Shown in pieces: positions 1 to 8,188 of a stretch of DNA of 64,000 nucleotides (position 1 is the first letter of the stretch; the number at the start of each line of letters is the position of its first letter). This DNA is from Mariprofundus sp. (GTDB lineage: Bacteria > Pseudomonadota > Zetaproteobacteria > Mariprofundales > Mariprofundaceae), in contig JAJFLH010000020.1 in assembly GCA_021772775.1 (NCBI GenBank), positions 103,500 through 167,499 of the forward strand, written 5' to 3'. The translations under genes and the position numbers were made by a program. Under the pieces are notes generated by a model that had not been told where the DNA came from, did not search any database, and saw only the letters and a list, made by a program, of their open reading frames with translations.

Positions 1-44
1 CTATCACCCCAGAGAAATTGAGCAGCTATGTGATGGGCGAATGA
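1..44 (+). CDS. 3' end of an upstream gene (partial)
   Basis: One frame is open from the left edge and ends at the TGA at 42-44, giving a tail reading ITPEKLSSYVMGE. The stop forms an ATGA overlap with the ATG at 41, which is typical of translationally coupled neighbours, so this is probably the end of a real gene co-transcribed with the next one. Thirteen residues are too few to name a family. Confidence 0.4.
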   Translation, partial: ITPEKLSSYVMGE

Positions 45-571
45 ATGGAGAGATCAAAATTCATCGTAGTGTCATTGATCGTTTGAATCATCGCACGGCT
101 AATTATGCGCCGGGCCATCTGCCCGGAACGTTTGACGTGGTTGAAGATGATCCTGATGCAGTAGTGGAGAGCAGGAATCCTGGTAGTCATGCCAAATGGA
201 CGACTGTTCGTAACGAGATTAATGGCTGGGTGGCAAAGCGTAAACGTCTATATGAACGTGTGCTTACCTTTTTCCTGGCTGTAGTTCTTGCCGGGATAGT
301 GAGCTGGTTTTTTGTAAGTGAACCAGATTGCATAACTGGGCCTTTGGCATATTTCGCTGATATTCTCACATATTTCGTGCCAGGGTTTCTTGAAAATCAG
401 GTTCTTATTCTTGTCTTTGAGTACCCTTGGTCGCTGCTTCTGCTTGCATTGTGGATTACTTATTACGTCCGGCTCCGCAATGAATATCGTGCTGAAACAA
501 TCAAAGCCCGCGAAAAACTGCGTCATCTGGTGATCCACGAGGAAAAAGCAGTTTCACCGGTTGAGGAGTAA
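41..571 (+). CDS. hypothetical membrane protein, 176 aa
   Basis: I do not recognise the family. The first ~75 residues are hydrophilic. Two hydrophobic segments follow, at about residues 77-93 (LTFFLAVVLAGIVSWFF) and 124-145, and the end is a charged, probably helical tail (RLRNEYRAETIKAREKLRH). This suggests an inner-membrane protein with a cytoplasmic N-terminal part. The ATG at 41 is favoured because it overlaps the preceding stop as ATGA. The same frame is also open to the window edge, so a longer form starting outside cannot be excluded. A hairpin terminator follows 15 bases after the stop, so this looks like the last gene of its operon. Confidence 0.7.
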   Translation: MNGEIKIHRSVIDRLNHRTANYAPGHLPGTFDVVEDDPDAVVESRNPGSHAKWTTVRNEINGWVAKRKRLYERVLTFFLAVVLAGIVSWFFVSEPDCITGPLAYFADILTYFVPGFLENQVLILVFEYPWSLLLLALWITYYVRLRNEYRAETIKAREKLRHLVIHEEKAVSPVEE

Positions 572-585
572 GGAAAGGATTAATG

Positions 586-620
586 CAGGCCTGGTAGCAA
601 TCGCCAGGCCTGTTTTCTTT
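586..620 (+). terminator. rho-independent terminator
   Basis: CAGGCCTGG (586-594) pairs with CCAGGCCTG (604-612) across a 9-base loop and is followed by TTTTCTTT. It lies just downstream of the membrane-protein gene ending at 571. Confidence 0.8.
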
Positions 621-1086
621 TATTATAGAACATGCATTGGCCTCTATCTGGCAACGGCTATAGCAGATACCACTTTTTTTATTATCTCCGGTAGCTGGTT
701 AGAGCTATGTTATTCTGCAAGGTAATCGCAGCCACGCATCAGCGTCATTAAGGTATGCCTTTAGCCGGAATCCATGGGGCGGTAAAAGCTGCTAGGGGGC
801 ATCATCTTACTTTGCGATTTATCTGATTTGCCTTAGGCATTCACCTTGCCTGATAGAATCACTTAGGAATGGTGTAGGCGTTCGACTTTCTAGTTTGGAC
901 GAAGCCATCCACAATACTGTTTCGATAGGGCCGAGCATCAGTGTAATAAACTATAGCCATGCTATGTTGTGAGCAGATGCATTTCATAGCCACAGTTTTT
1001 TTCCTCATATCAAGTGTGACATAAGTCATATTTAGATACTTTATAGCCTCTAATGTTTCGGTGATCAAATCAACAGAGGTAATAAT
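621..1086. other. intergenic region, no gene supported
   Basis: About 465 bases without a convincing reading frame. An 86-codon minus-strand frame crosses it, but has no ribosome-binding site, no recognisable domain and runs into the small gene at 1087. The stretch probably holds the promoter of that small gene. Confidence 0.5.
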
Positions 1087-1218
1087 ATGCATGAAGAAAT
1101 GATGTTTGAAGATCACCACAGAACAAGTTCAAAGCGTGAAAAAGTTACATTTGCCCTACTTGTGGCAGGGGGCTTTATCTGCATGGCCCTGCTGGGCATT
1201 TTGCTCCAATTCTCATAA
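1087..1218 (+). CDS. small single-pass membrane protein, 43 aa
   Basis: ATG at 1087 is preceded by AGAGGT (1075-1080) at a 6-base spacing, a good ribosome-binding site. The product starts MHEEMMFEDHHRTSSKREK and continues into one hydrophobic helix, about residues 21-42 (TFALLVAGGFICMALLGILL), ending at TAA 1216-1218. An acidic/histidine-rich N-terminus, then a basic KREK, then one helix suggests a small inner-membrane protein with its N-terminus in the cytoplasm. A perfect long hairpin follows about 48 bases downstream. No family recognised; function unknown. Confidence 0.6.
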   Translation: MHEEMMFEDHHRTSSKREKVTFALLVAGGFICMALLGILLQFS

Positions 1219-1265
1219 CTACCATTCATGCCGAGCGCCCAGGCTAAATATTGGCTGCCTAAGAT

Positions 1266-1300
1266 CGAAACAACCACCAGCTTTGCTGGTGGTTGTTTCG
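1266..1300 (+). terminator. long perfect hairpin, probable terminator
   Basis: CGAAACAACCACCAGC (1266-1281) pairs perfectly with 1285-1300 around a 3-base TTT loop. The downstream arm ends GTTGTTTCG, so there is no clean U-tract outside the stem. It probably terminates the 43-aa gene, and could work in both directions. Confidence 0.6.
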
Positions 1301-1484
1301 TTATAAGAGGTCTACTACAGACATCGTCATGGATGTACCGCTACTAAGTGAAGAGGAAGATCTATAATGGTAGTGCCAAAATCATAGGCTTGATGAATAA
1401 ACGTACTTATTAATTATATTTTCTGAAATAAAAGGTTTCTCCCGTATTCTCGGAAGATACCTATTTGGATGAACAGACTCGCTA

Positions 1485-1979
1485 TTAGTGTCTGACGTTA
1501 TGCACATGATCATAACTGCGTGAATCAACATAGCGGCCTTGTATGCGGTTGTTGCTGTGAGCATACGATGTCTTATGCGGACGATGATCACTGTTACGTA
1601 CTACTGTTGTAGTTCTGTAATGCCTGTGTGAATCGGCATAGCGGGATTGCTTGCGGTTGCTAGAGTGAGAGTAAGATGCTTTCTGCGAACGATGTTTAGT
1701 GTGGTGCACAACTACTGACCTGTGATGGGTACGTGGCTGCTGAACTACATAAGCAGGTTGATGCTGGCTGGCGAGCAGTGCACCGGCGATGGTGCCTAGG
1801 ACTGCGCCAAAAACGGCGCCTTCAACGAGCTGATTGTTGCCGGAGCCTACGACGGCCCCGGTTGTTGCACCGACTACAGTACCAGTGGCCATGGAGCGAT
1901 CCTGATATGAGGCGGCTTGTGCAAAGGGTGCGGCAAGCATTGCTGAGGTGAGTAGGGCAGCGGTAATAATTCGTTTCAT
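1485..1979 (-). CDS. glycine-zipper exported protein with His/Arg/Ser-rich repeats
   Basis: 164 aa. Residues 1-22 are a signal peptide (MKRIITAALLTSAMLAAPFAQA, cleavage before ASY). Residues ~31-70 are a glycine-zipper double helix: ATGTVVGATTGAVVGS, then EGAVFGAVLGTIAGALLAS, as in Rick_17kDa / Gly-zipper_2 outer-membrane-associated proteins. The rest is very basic, with a roughly 32-residue unit present twice: KASYSHSSNRKQSRYADS and KTSYAHSNNRIQGRYVDS. That tail may bind nucleic acid, heme or metal, but no function can be assigned. No lipobox cysteine is present. A purine-rich site (GGAGAGGAAT) precedes the ATG. Confidence 0.8.
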   Translation of the reverse strand: MKRIITAALLTSAMLAAPFAQAASYQDRSMATGTVVGATTGAVVGSGNNQLVEGAVFGAVLGTIAGALLASQHQPAYVVQQPRTHHRSVVVHHTKHRSQKASYSHSSNRKQSRYADSHRHYRTTTVVRNSDHRPHKTSYAHSNNRIQGRYVDSRSYDHVHNVRH

Positions 1980-2127
1980 GATTCCTCTCCTGTGGGATGG
2001 TTTCCCTCATATGGAGAATCCTAGCCTCAGAAATGTGTGTGAGTTCATCTGCTGTGTAAAATGAATGTAAATAAATTGTAAAGACGCGCCTGAAATAGTC
2101 GGAGTTGTCCGCGAATACAGTCTTTAG

Positions 2128-2205
2128 ATGCTTTCAGCTTCATCATTAAATGAAGTGAAAGCATACTCATTTCATTGAAGCTTTGAAGGTTTGGCCTTCA
2201 TTTTT
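2128..2205 (+). ncRNA. candidate small RNA or leader: two hairpins ending in a U-tract
   Basis: A strong hairpin pairs 2128-2143 with 2150-2164 (ATGCTTTCA with TGAAAGCAT and CTTCAT with ATGAAG, one bulged G). A second hairpin pairs TGAAGG (2184-2189) with CCTTCA (2195-2200) and is followed immediately by TTTTT, so it has the form of an intrinsic terminator. The region lies between the divergent glycine-zipper and cspA genes and has no reading frame. The 5' end is unknown and may lie near 2050-2120. This is structural evidence only. Confidence 0.3.
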
Positions 2206-2525
2206 GGACTTTGTGTGCAAGCTCTTGAATGTTGAGCTTATGGAGATCGATGTTGTCAGACTCGATTGATTATTGCGGGGCAGGGAGAAGGTCATAACGG
2301 GCCAGCGTGAAGGTCTGGATGCCTCTGTTCAAGAAAATATCTGATCATATTATCTTTGCAGGAAAAGTTTTACTGGCCTGATACTCCTAGTTAGCTACAC
2401 TGTGTTCCGCAAAACATTGCTTGTAGTATTTTTTAGACAGACTTGGAACTTTCCTTGATTGATCTTAATTTTCACTTATAAATGCAAGTTTATGCAAAAA
2501 AATTAATTAATTAAGGATTTATAAA
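2206..2525 (+). other. long leader region upstream of the cold-shock gene
   Basis: About 320 bases without a gene, AT-rich close to the start codon. Cold-shock genes of the CspA family often carry a long, temperature-responsive 5' UTR, so part of this stretch is probably the cspA promoter and leader. I could not identify the promoter boxes securely. Confidence 0.4.
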
Positions 2526-2729
2526 ATGGCTACAGGTACTGTTAAATGGTTCAACGACACTAAAGGTTTTGGTTTTATCGCTCAGGATGATGGCGGAGAT
2601 GATGTTTTCGTACACTTTTCCTCAATTCAAGGTGATGGCTTTAAATCTCTGACTGAAGGTCAGGCAGTTGAATATGATGTTGAAGATGGAGCGAAAGGCC
2701 CACAGGCTTCTAACGTTTACCCTAAATAA
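2526..2729 (+). CDS. cspA: CspA-family cold-shock protein
   Basis: A 67-residue single cold-shock domain, the usual family length. RNP1 is visible as KGFGFIAQ (residues 13-20) and RNP2 as DVFVHFS (residues 26-32). Members bind single-stranded RNA or DNA, melt RNA structure and act as RNA chaperones or antiterminators in the cytoplasm. AAGGAT precedes the ATG by about 7 bases. A terminator sits directly downstream, so it is monocistronic. The exact Csp paralogue (A, C, D, E or G) cannot be told from sequence. Confidence 0.95.
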   Translation: MATGTVKWFNDTKGFGFIAQDDGGDDVFVHFSSIQGDGFKSLTEGQAVEYDVEDGAKGPQASNVYPK

Positions 2730-2749
2730 GGTAACTAAGTCTCTTTTAA

Positions 2750-2783
2750 ACACCTCGCCTAACAGCGGGGTGTTTTTTTTTGT
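2750..2783 (+). terminator. rho-independent terminator of the cold-shock gene
   Basis: AACACCTCGC (2750-2759) pairs with GCGGGGTGTT (2766-2775) across a 6-base loop and is followed by a run of T. It begins 20 bases after the cspA stop. Confidence 0.9.
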
Positions 2784-3029
2784 GCCGGGCATGGCACAGC
2801 GCAGGTTTAGGAGGGTGAAAGTTCCTTTTTGCGCCGAATTGATGGGAAGAAGCAGTCTATGCAGAGGAGCATCGTGAGTTGGATCTGAAGAGGCCTGTGA
2901 CAACCAAGCTGATGGATAGTCTACTTTTGAATAGGCAGGAGAATCGTACTAAAATGATACCTATCACTGTGAATAAGTGGTAAAAAACTGGATGTTTTTA
3001 ATGCGATTGGCCTGTTTGAACAGGTGCTT

Positions 3030-3722
3030 TCAGTCGTTTTGTGGCTCAGAAAGCTGTAGATAGGCTGGTTCTGAGGTGAGTGTGCCAACAAGGTAGAGAA
3101 ACAGTGCATACTCCGAAAACTCAATAACTGGTGTAATCAATACCTGCCAGATATTCAGTTCTTCACTTGCGGTAAAGGTAATGCTTGTAGCCAGTATGAT
3201 AATGAGCAGTAACAGCGCCAGCGATATGTTTGGCAGCAGTTTGGGGAGCTTGTTCAATAACAGTTTGAGTGTGGGCCAGAGATCGAACTCCTTTTTGAGT
3301 AAAATAATCGCTGTTCCCATGATCAGAGATACCACCAGACAGACACTTATGGCGAAAGTGATTATTGCCGAACCAACACTGCCTTCGCCTGAAACCATGA
3401 CGACAGAGAAAGCAAATATTAAAGGTATTATCCATAACATAGATAGTTTGATCGTAAACAGCAGAACAGGAACGATGACTGGTTTGGCTCTTGCCATGGC
3501 TTGCGCTGTAGTGGCGCGAAACTCGCCGTGGGTAAAGCAGTTATAAATTCCTGTGCCAATATAGAATGTGAGCGCCATCAGTATCCATGAGGCAAAGCTG
3601 CTAGCGCCCTCGCTGGGTACTAGATTGCCGAGTGTCGAGATGCCAGCGACCAGCCAGACGGCTGGGCTTGCCAGTAGGTGCTCCATAATGATGATGTATT
3701 TTGCTATTTGATCACTAAACAT
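3030..3722 (-). CDS. multi-pass inner-membrane protein of unknown function
   Basis: 230 aa with about six hydrophobic segments, including WLVAGISTLGNLVP, ILMALTFYIGTGIYN, PLIFAFSVVMVS, IITFAISVCLVVSLIMGTAIILL and ISLALLLLIIILATSITF. I chose the ATG at 3722 (MFSDQIAKY) because GAGGA lies about 11 bases upstream; an upstream in-frame ATG at 3773 would add 17 residues. No family recognised. It stands alone, flanked by non-coding DNA on both sides. Confidence 0.7.
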   Translation of the reverse strand: MFSDQIAKYIIIMEHLLASPAVWLVAGISTLGNLVPSEGASSFASWILMALTFYIGTGIYNCFTHGEFRATTAQAMARAKPVIVPVLLFTIKLSMLWIIPLIFAFSVVMVSGEGSVGSAIITFAISVCLVVSLIMGTAIILLKKEFDLWPTLKLLLNKLPKLLPNISLALLLLIIILATSITFTASEELNIWQVLITPVIEFSEYALFLYLVGTLTSEPAYLQLSEPQND

Positions 3723-4283
3723 GTTTTTGTGTTCCTCTTTGCCAAAGCTTCCAGCTATGGGGATAGGGAGCAAGCCTGACGTTGGCCGTAGATGGGATTG
3801 ACTATTTTTGTCTGAATTTTACTCACCGTTTAAAAGGGAACAGGCTTTTATTTTGTGATATGCCCAAGTAAAAGCACAACAGGGTCGGAGCACGTTAAGT
3901 GATAAAAAATAAGACCGAATTTCCATTCAAATATAGCAAGAGATTGGTACGCAGTTGCAGGGAAGAAAGACAATGCACGAATGGTTGATTATCGATTCCG
4001 AGAACAGGAGCCTTTTTATCGCGGGCCCCTGAAAAGGATGTTTAAGGTCGAATAATGCAGTTTTTTTGATGAATATATTGACGCATGAATAGGTTAGATT
4101 TGTCTTGCTCTGTATGATCATTCATCAGGATATAGTAATATTTAGTTTGAAAATACCATAATAGAGATAAGGCGTAGGCCTTTGAGTTTGGAATATATTT
4201 TATGTATAATCTTTTGCCGTAAAAACTTCCCAGGGATTCTGGGTTTTGGATCACAGAGATAATTAATTTGAAAGAAGGACGTC
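3723..4283. other. intergenic region upstream of the amine/amino-acid oxidation cluster
   Basis: About 560 bases with no supported gene; short minus-strand frames here lack ribosome-binding sites and coding character. It presumably holds the promoter of the cluster that starts at 4284, whose ATG is preceded by AGAAGGA. Confidence 0.4.
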
Positions 4284-5342
4284 ATGAGTCATCACGAAGT
4301 AGATTTTAAATATTTTTCTCAGGAAAGTCTGCTTAACGCAGGCTGTTTTGATATGCGTCTGATTATCGAGGTGGTCGAGCGAACGCTGTTGGACTTTGAA
4401 AAAGGTTCGATCATGTTTCCGGAAAAAATTGTACAGATTTTCGACGAGAAGACTCAGAACCGAATCAACTGTCTGCCGGCAACGATGCTTGATGAAAAGA
4501 TATGCGGTGTAAAATGGGTGTCGGTGTTCCCTGATAATCCACGTAAATATGATGTGCAGAATCTATCTGCTATTTTTGTATTGTCGGAGATCGAACGCGG
4601 TTTTCCTGTTGCGGTGATGGATGGCACGCTCGCGTCCAATATGCGGGTGGGCGCTGTGGGTGCTGTTGCTGCGAAGCATCTTGCCATTAAGGATGCGGAA
4701 ACCATCGGCTTTATCGGTGCTGGAGAGCAGGCGAAGATGCACCTTCTGGCGATGAAGGTGGTGCGTCCCACGCTTAAGGTTTGCCGCGTTACGGCGCTTA
4801 CCGCTGCTGAGGAGCAGGGATTTATCGATCAGCTCTCTCCGATTTTGCCCGATATGGAGTTTATCGCTGCAAACGGTGATATCCGCTTAGCAATGGAGGG
4901 GGCCGATATTCTGGTCACGGCAACAGGTGCTCAGGCACCACTGCTTAAAGCTGAGTGGGTCAAGCCCGGTGCCTTTTACAGCCATGTTGGTGGCTGGGAG
5001 GATGAGTATGCTGTGGCCTCCCTCTGCGACAAGATTGTCTGCGACGATTGGGATACAGTGAAGCATCGTACGCAGACAGTGAGCCGGATGTATAAAGAGG
5101 GGCTGATTGATGATGACGATGTTCATGCAGATCTGCATGAGTTGGTATCGGGCGACAGACCGGGTCGCGAGTCAGATGATGAGCGCATATATTTTGATGC
5201 AGTGGGACTCTCATACCTTGATGTCGCCATTGCACTGACCATGTTTAAGCGTGCCAAGGCTGCCAATGCGGGCAAATCTCTGGAGCTGCAGCACGAGATG
5301 ATTTTTGAACACTTTGATATCGCTAGCAAGGTGCTTCTCTAG
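4284..5342 (+). CDS. ornithine cyclodeaminase / mu-crystallin family protein
   Basis: 352 aa with the fold and length of the OCD/mu-crystallin family: NAD(P)-dependent cyclodeaminases, ketimine reductases and amino-acid dehydrogenases. Visible features are the N-terminal substrate part with MFPEKIV (~41-47), VKWVSVFPDN (~76-85), the NMRVGAVGAVAAKHLA segment (~114-129) and the Rossmann loop TIGFIGAGEQAKMHLLA (~135-151). It heads a five-gene operon: the next gene starts 4 bases after its stop. In such clusters members are often labelled tyramine oxidase subunit B. A likely role is reducing or cyclising an imine made by the neighbouring flavin dehydrogenase, or acting on the same substrate. The substrate is not known. 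Confidence 0.85.
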   Translation: MSHHEVDFKYFSQESLLNAGCFDMRLIIEVVERTLLDFEKGSIMFPEKIVQIFDEKTQNRINCLPATMLDEKICGVKWVSVFPDNPRKYDVQNLSAIFVLSEIERGFPVAVMDGTLASNMRVGAVGAVAAKHLAIKDAETIGFIGAGEQAKMHLLAMKVVRPTLKVCRVTALTAAEEQGFIDQLSPILPDMEFIAANGDIRLAMEGADILVTATGAQAPLLKAEWVKPGAFYSHVGGWEDEYAVASLCDKIVCDDWDTVKHRTQTVSRMYKEGLIDDDDVHADLHELVSGDRPGRESDDERIYFDAVGLSYLDVAIALTMFKRAKAANAGKSLELQHEMIFEHFDIASKVLL

Positions 5343-5346
5343 TTAG

Positions 5347-5649
5347 ATGCCTGTATTTCGTCGGTTAGAAGAAGCGGACATTCGCTGGGTTGAGATCCAG
5401 ATTGATGGTCAGACCACGCAAGCCCGTGAGGGTGATTCGGTAGCTGCCGCACTACTCGCTGCAGGGCTTCGATCCTGTCGCACCAGCCCCATATCAGGAG
5501 CACCGCGTGCCCCGTTCTGCATGATGGGCGTCTGCTATGAGTGCCTGGTGGAGGTTGATGGTATACCAAACAGGCAATCCTGCCAGATCACTGTGCAGGA
5601 AGGCATGCAGATTCGCCGCCAAATCGGTACGGCTAAAGGGTATCGCTAA
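5347..5649 (+). CDS. small (2Fe-2S)-binding subunit, HcnA-like
   Basis: 100 aa. Cysteines 58, 63, 66 and 79 (FCMMGVCYECLVEVDG then SC) match the plant-type 2Fe-2S pattern of the small subunit of HcnABC hydrogen cyanide synthase, octopine/nopaline oxidases and hydroxyproline dehydrogenases. The N-terminus carries the beta-grasp start VEIQIDGQTTQAREGDSVAAALLAAG. An additional Cys44 is present. It would carry electrons between the two flavin subunits encoded next. The stop overlaps the following ATG as TAATG, indicating translational coupling and equimolar synthesis. Confidence 0.85.
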   Translation: MPVFRRLEEADIRWVEIQIDGQTTQAREGDSVAAALLAAGLRSCRTSPISGAPRAPFCMMGVCYECLVEVDGIPNRQSCQITVQEGMQIRRQIGTAKGYR

Positions 5650-7043
5650 TGGAGAGGCATGAACTGATCGTCATCGGTGGTGGCCCATCCGGTCTGGCTG
5701 CTGCAACCACTGCGGCAAATGCTGGTATTGAATGCCTGCTTATTGATGAACAGGCCAATCCCGGCGGACAGATCTATCGTGCCGTAGGGACGATCCCTGA
5801 GCAACGCGCCTCACTGCTCGGCCCTGATTATAACTATGGGCGGAAACTGGTTGATCAGTTTAACCAGAGTAGTGCCAGCTATCTGCCCGGTACCACACTA
5901 TGGAACCTGAACAGCCAACGGGAGATTGGTATTCTTCGCGACGGCCAGGCATCACTGATCTCTGCTGATCGTATCATTATTGCAACCGGTGCCATGGAGC
6001 GTCCGGTTCCTTTTCCGGGCTGGACACTGCCGGGTGTGATGAGCGCAGGTGCAGGACAGATACTGTTAAAATCATCCGGACTGGTGCCCGCACAGGGTGT
6101 GGTACTGGCTGGTGTTGGTCCCCTGCTTCTGCTGCTTGCCTGGCAATATCTGCATGCGGGTGTGAAGATTCACGCTATTCTGGATATGTCTCCATCCGGC
6201 AATATCTGGCGTGCCCTACCCCATCTGCCAGGCGCACTGCTTGCACACCACTACATACTCAAAGGGCTGCGTTACCAAATGCAGCTAAAGATGGCAGGGG
6301 TGAAATTTTTCAGTGGTGTGACTGAATTCCATGCTGTTGGCGGCGATCTGTTAGAGGCGGTTGAGTTTACCCATCGAGGCGGTAGGAAGCGTATTGATAC
6401 CCATCTGTTATTAAGCCATTTTGGTGTCATCCCTGATAGCCACCTGAGCCGCTGTGCCGGTTGCGATCACACGTGGGATGCCAATCAGCTCTGCTGGCGT
6501 CCTGTGGCCGATAAGTGGGGTAACAGTTCAGTTGATGGTATTGCTATTGTTGGTGACGGCTCCGGCATCGGTGGTGCAGTTGCTGCACGACATGCCGGTC
6601 GTATTGCCGGTTTTGAGGCGGCACGTGCTTTGGGCCGCATGGATGAAAAACAGAGGGATGATGCAGCCCGTGAAGACCAGGGCTGGATGCGGGATGATCT
6701 GCGTGTGCGCCCCTTCTTAGAAGCCCGCTTCCATCCTCCGGCCGAGTTGTTGAGCGCGCCGCCGGATGAAACCGTGGTTTGTCGTTGTGAAGAGATCAAT
6801 GCCGGAGCAATCCGTACTGCCATACATGCAGGCCATAAAGATGCCAATCAGGTGAAGTTTCTTACCCGCTGCGGCATGGGGCCTTGTCAGGGGCGCCAGT
6901 GCGATAACGCAGTAAGCCAAATTGTCGCCCGTGAACTGGGTGATAAAAAGATGATTTCCGGCGGCTATCGCATTCGTCCGCCGATTCGACCGTTAACGAT
7001 TGAGCAGCTTGCTGCGCTGGATGAGGGAGCAGACCCTAAATGA
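5649..7043 (+). CDS. FAD-dependent oxidoreductase with BFD-type Fe-S domain, HcnB-like
   Basis: 464 aa. The N-terminal FAD motif is LIVIGGGPSGLAAATTAANAG (start, ~6 onward), with a second nucleotide-binding region near VVLAGVGPLLLLLAW. The C-terminal part carries a BFD-like [2Fe-2S] domain: VVCRCEEI, then RCGMGPCQGRQCDNAV. This arrangement and length match the HcnB / octopine oxidase subunit A / hydroxyproline dehydrogenase alpha family. It is expected to form a heteromeric membrane-associated dehydrogenase with the 2Fe-2S subunit and the DAO-type subunit. Its stop overlaps the next ATG as ATGA. Confidence 0.9.
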   Translation: MERHELIVIGGGPSGLAAATTAANAGIECLLIDEQANPGGQIYRAVGTIPEQRASLLGPDYNYGRKLVDQFNQSSASYLPGTTLWNLNSQREIGILRDGQASLISADRIIIATGAMERPVPFPGWTLPGVMSAGAGQILLKSSGLVPAQGVVLAGVGPLLLLLAWQYLHAGVKIHAILDMSPSGNIWRALPHLPGALLAHHYILKGLRYQMQLKMAGVKFFSGVTEFHAVGGDLLEAVEFTHRGGRKRIDTHLLLSHFGVIPDSHLSRCAGCDHTWDANQLCWRPVADKWGNSSVDGIAIVGDGSGIGGAVAARHAGRIAGFEAARALGRMDEKQRDDAAREDQGWMRDDLRVRPFLEARFHPPAELLSAPPDETVVCRCEEINAGAIRTAIHAGHKDANQVKFLTRCGMGPCQGRQCDNAVSQIVARELGDKKMISGGYRIRPPIRPLTIEQLAALDEGADPK

Positions 7044-8161
7044 ACGCGAAATCAGATGTGATCATTATCGGTGGCGGCCTGATGGGCCTCTCGACTGCGC
7101 TGCATCTTGGTCGTCGCGGTATCAAAGCCGTCGTGCTGGAAAAAGCGAGTCCTGGCCGCCACGCATCGGGTGTGAATGCCGGTGGTTTGCGCCAGCTTAA
7201 TCGCCACATAGCCGAAATACCGCTTACGGTTGCAGCTGCCGAGATTTGGAAAAACATTCGCGAACTGGTGGATGATGATTGCGATGTTGTGCTTAATGGT
7301 CAGGTCAGGGTTGCCGAAAGTGATGCACAACTGCAGAAGCTGCAGGCCCGTGTGGATGCAGTGAAGGCGCAGGGTTATCAGCATGAACAGATTATTGATA
7401 GCGAGACCCTCTACAGGCTTGTACCAAGGCTTGTCGGTGGCTGTGTCGGTGCGCTCTACAATCCCGATGATGGCTCTGCCAGGCCTTTCCATGCCGCCAC
7501 AGCTTTTCGCCATAAAGCGATCGCACTTGGTGCTGAAATCCGTAGCGGTGTTGAAGTGCTTGCTATCGAAGAGAGCAATGACGGCTGGAAGCTTGATACC
7601 AATCAGGGGGTATTCAGTGCTGCAAATGTGGTGAACTGTGCCGGAGCCTGGGCTAACTGTTTTGCTGCCATGCTGGGAGAGTCGGTTCCGCTTACACCAA
7701 AAGCGCCGACATTAATGGTAACAGAGCGGCTACCGCCATTTCTTGATCTGACCGTAGGCGCAGAGGGCTACCAACTCTCTTTCAAGCAGATGCAGAACGG
7801 TACGGTAATCATCGGTGGCGCCCATCTGGCGAAACTCGATTTTGAGCGCGAGCAGTCGGTGATCGACTTTGCCACGCTGAAAACCAGTGCTCAGACTGTG
7901 ACCCGCTTCTTTCCTCATATGGCTCAGGTTCGCATTGTGCGCAGCTGGGCCGGCATTGAAGGCTTTATGCCCGACAATATTCCTGTGATTGGCAAGAGTG
8001 CGAAGGCAGCAGGCATATTTCACGCCTTCGGTTTTTCTGCACATGGGTTCCAGCTCTCACCGATTGTCGGCCGCATTTTGAGCGAACTGATTCTCGATGG
8101 AAAAACCGATCTGCCGATCGAACCATTCGATATCCGACGATTCAATGAATCGGAGTCATAA
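7040..8161 (+). CDS. FAD-dependent D-amino-acid-oxidase-type subunit, HcnC-like
   Basis: 373 aa of the DAO (glycine/sarcosine/D-amino acid oxidase) family. The FAD motif is VIIIGGGLMGLSTALHLGRRG followed by LEKASPGRHASGVNAGGLRQ, and a C-terminal WAGIEGFMPDNIPVIG motif typical of DAO proteins is present. It probably carries the amine-oxidising active site of the three-subunit complex, taking electrons from a C-N bond and giving an imine. The substrate could be glycine, a D-amino acid, proline derivative, opine or amine; sequence alone does not decide. Starts with an ATGA overlap. Confidence 0.9.
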   Translation: MNAKSDVIIIGGGLMGLSTALHLGRRGIKAVVLEKASPGRHASGVNAGGLRQLNRHIAEIPLTVAAAEIWKNIRELVDDDCDVVLNGQVRVAESDAQLQKLQARVDAVKAQGYQHEQIIDSETLYRLVPRLVGGCVGALYNPDDGSARPFHAATAFRHKAIALGAEIRSGVEVLAIEESNDGWKLDTNQGVFSAANVVNCAGAWANCFAAMLGESVPLTPKAPTLMVTERLPPFLDLTVGAEGYQLSFKQMQNGTVIIGGAHLAKLDFEREQSVIDFATLKTSAQTVTRFFPHMAQVRIVRSWAGIEGFMPDNIPVIGKSAKAAGIFHAFGFSAHGFQLSPIVGRILSELILDGKTDLPIEPFDIRRFNESES

Positions 8162-8188
8162 GAACTATTAACAATTAAGGTGTAGACA

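Noticed and set aside
859..1119. 86-codon minus-strand open frame
   Set aside because: No ribosome-binding site, no recognisable domain, and it begins inside the better-supported 43-aa gene on the other strand.
5347..8161. Naming the cluster hcnABC (hydrogen cyanide synthase)
   Set aside because: The subunit architecture fits, but opine oxidases and hydroxyproline dehydrogenases share it, and OCD and RidA neighbours are not part of classical hcn operons. Substrate left open.
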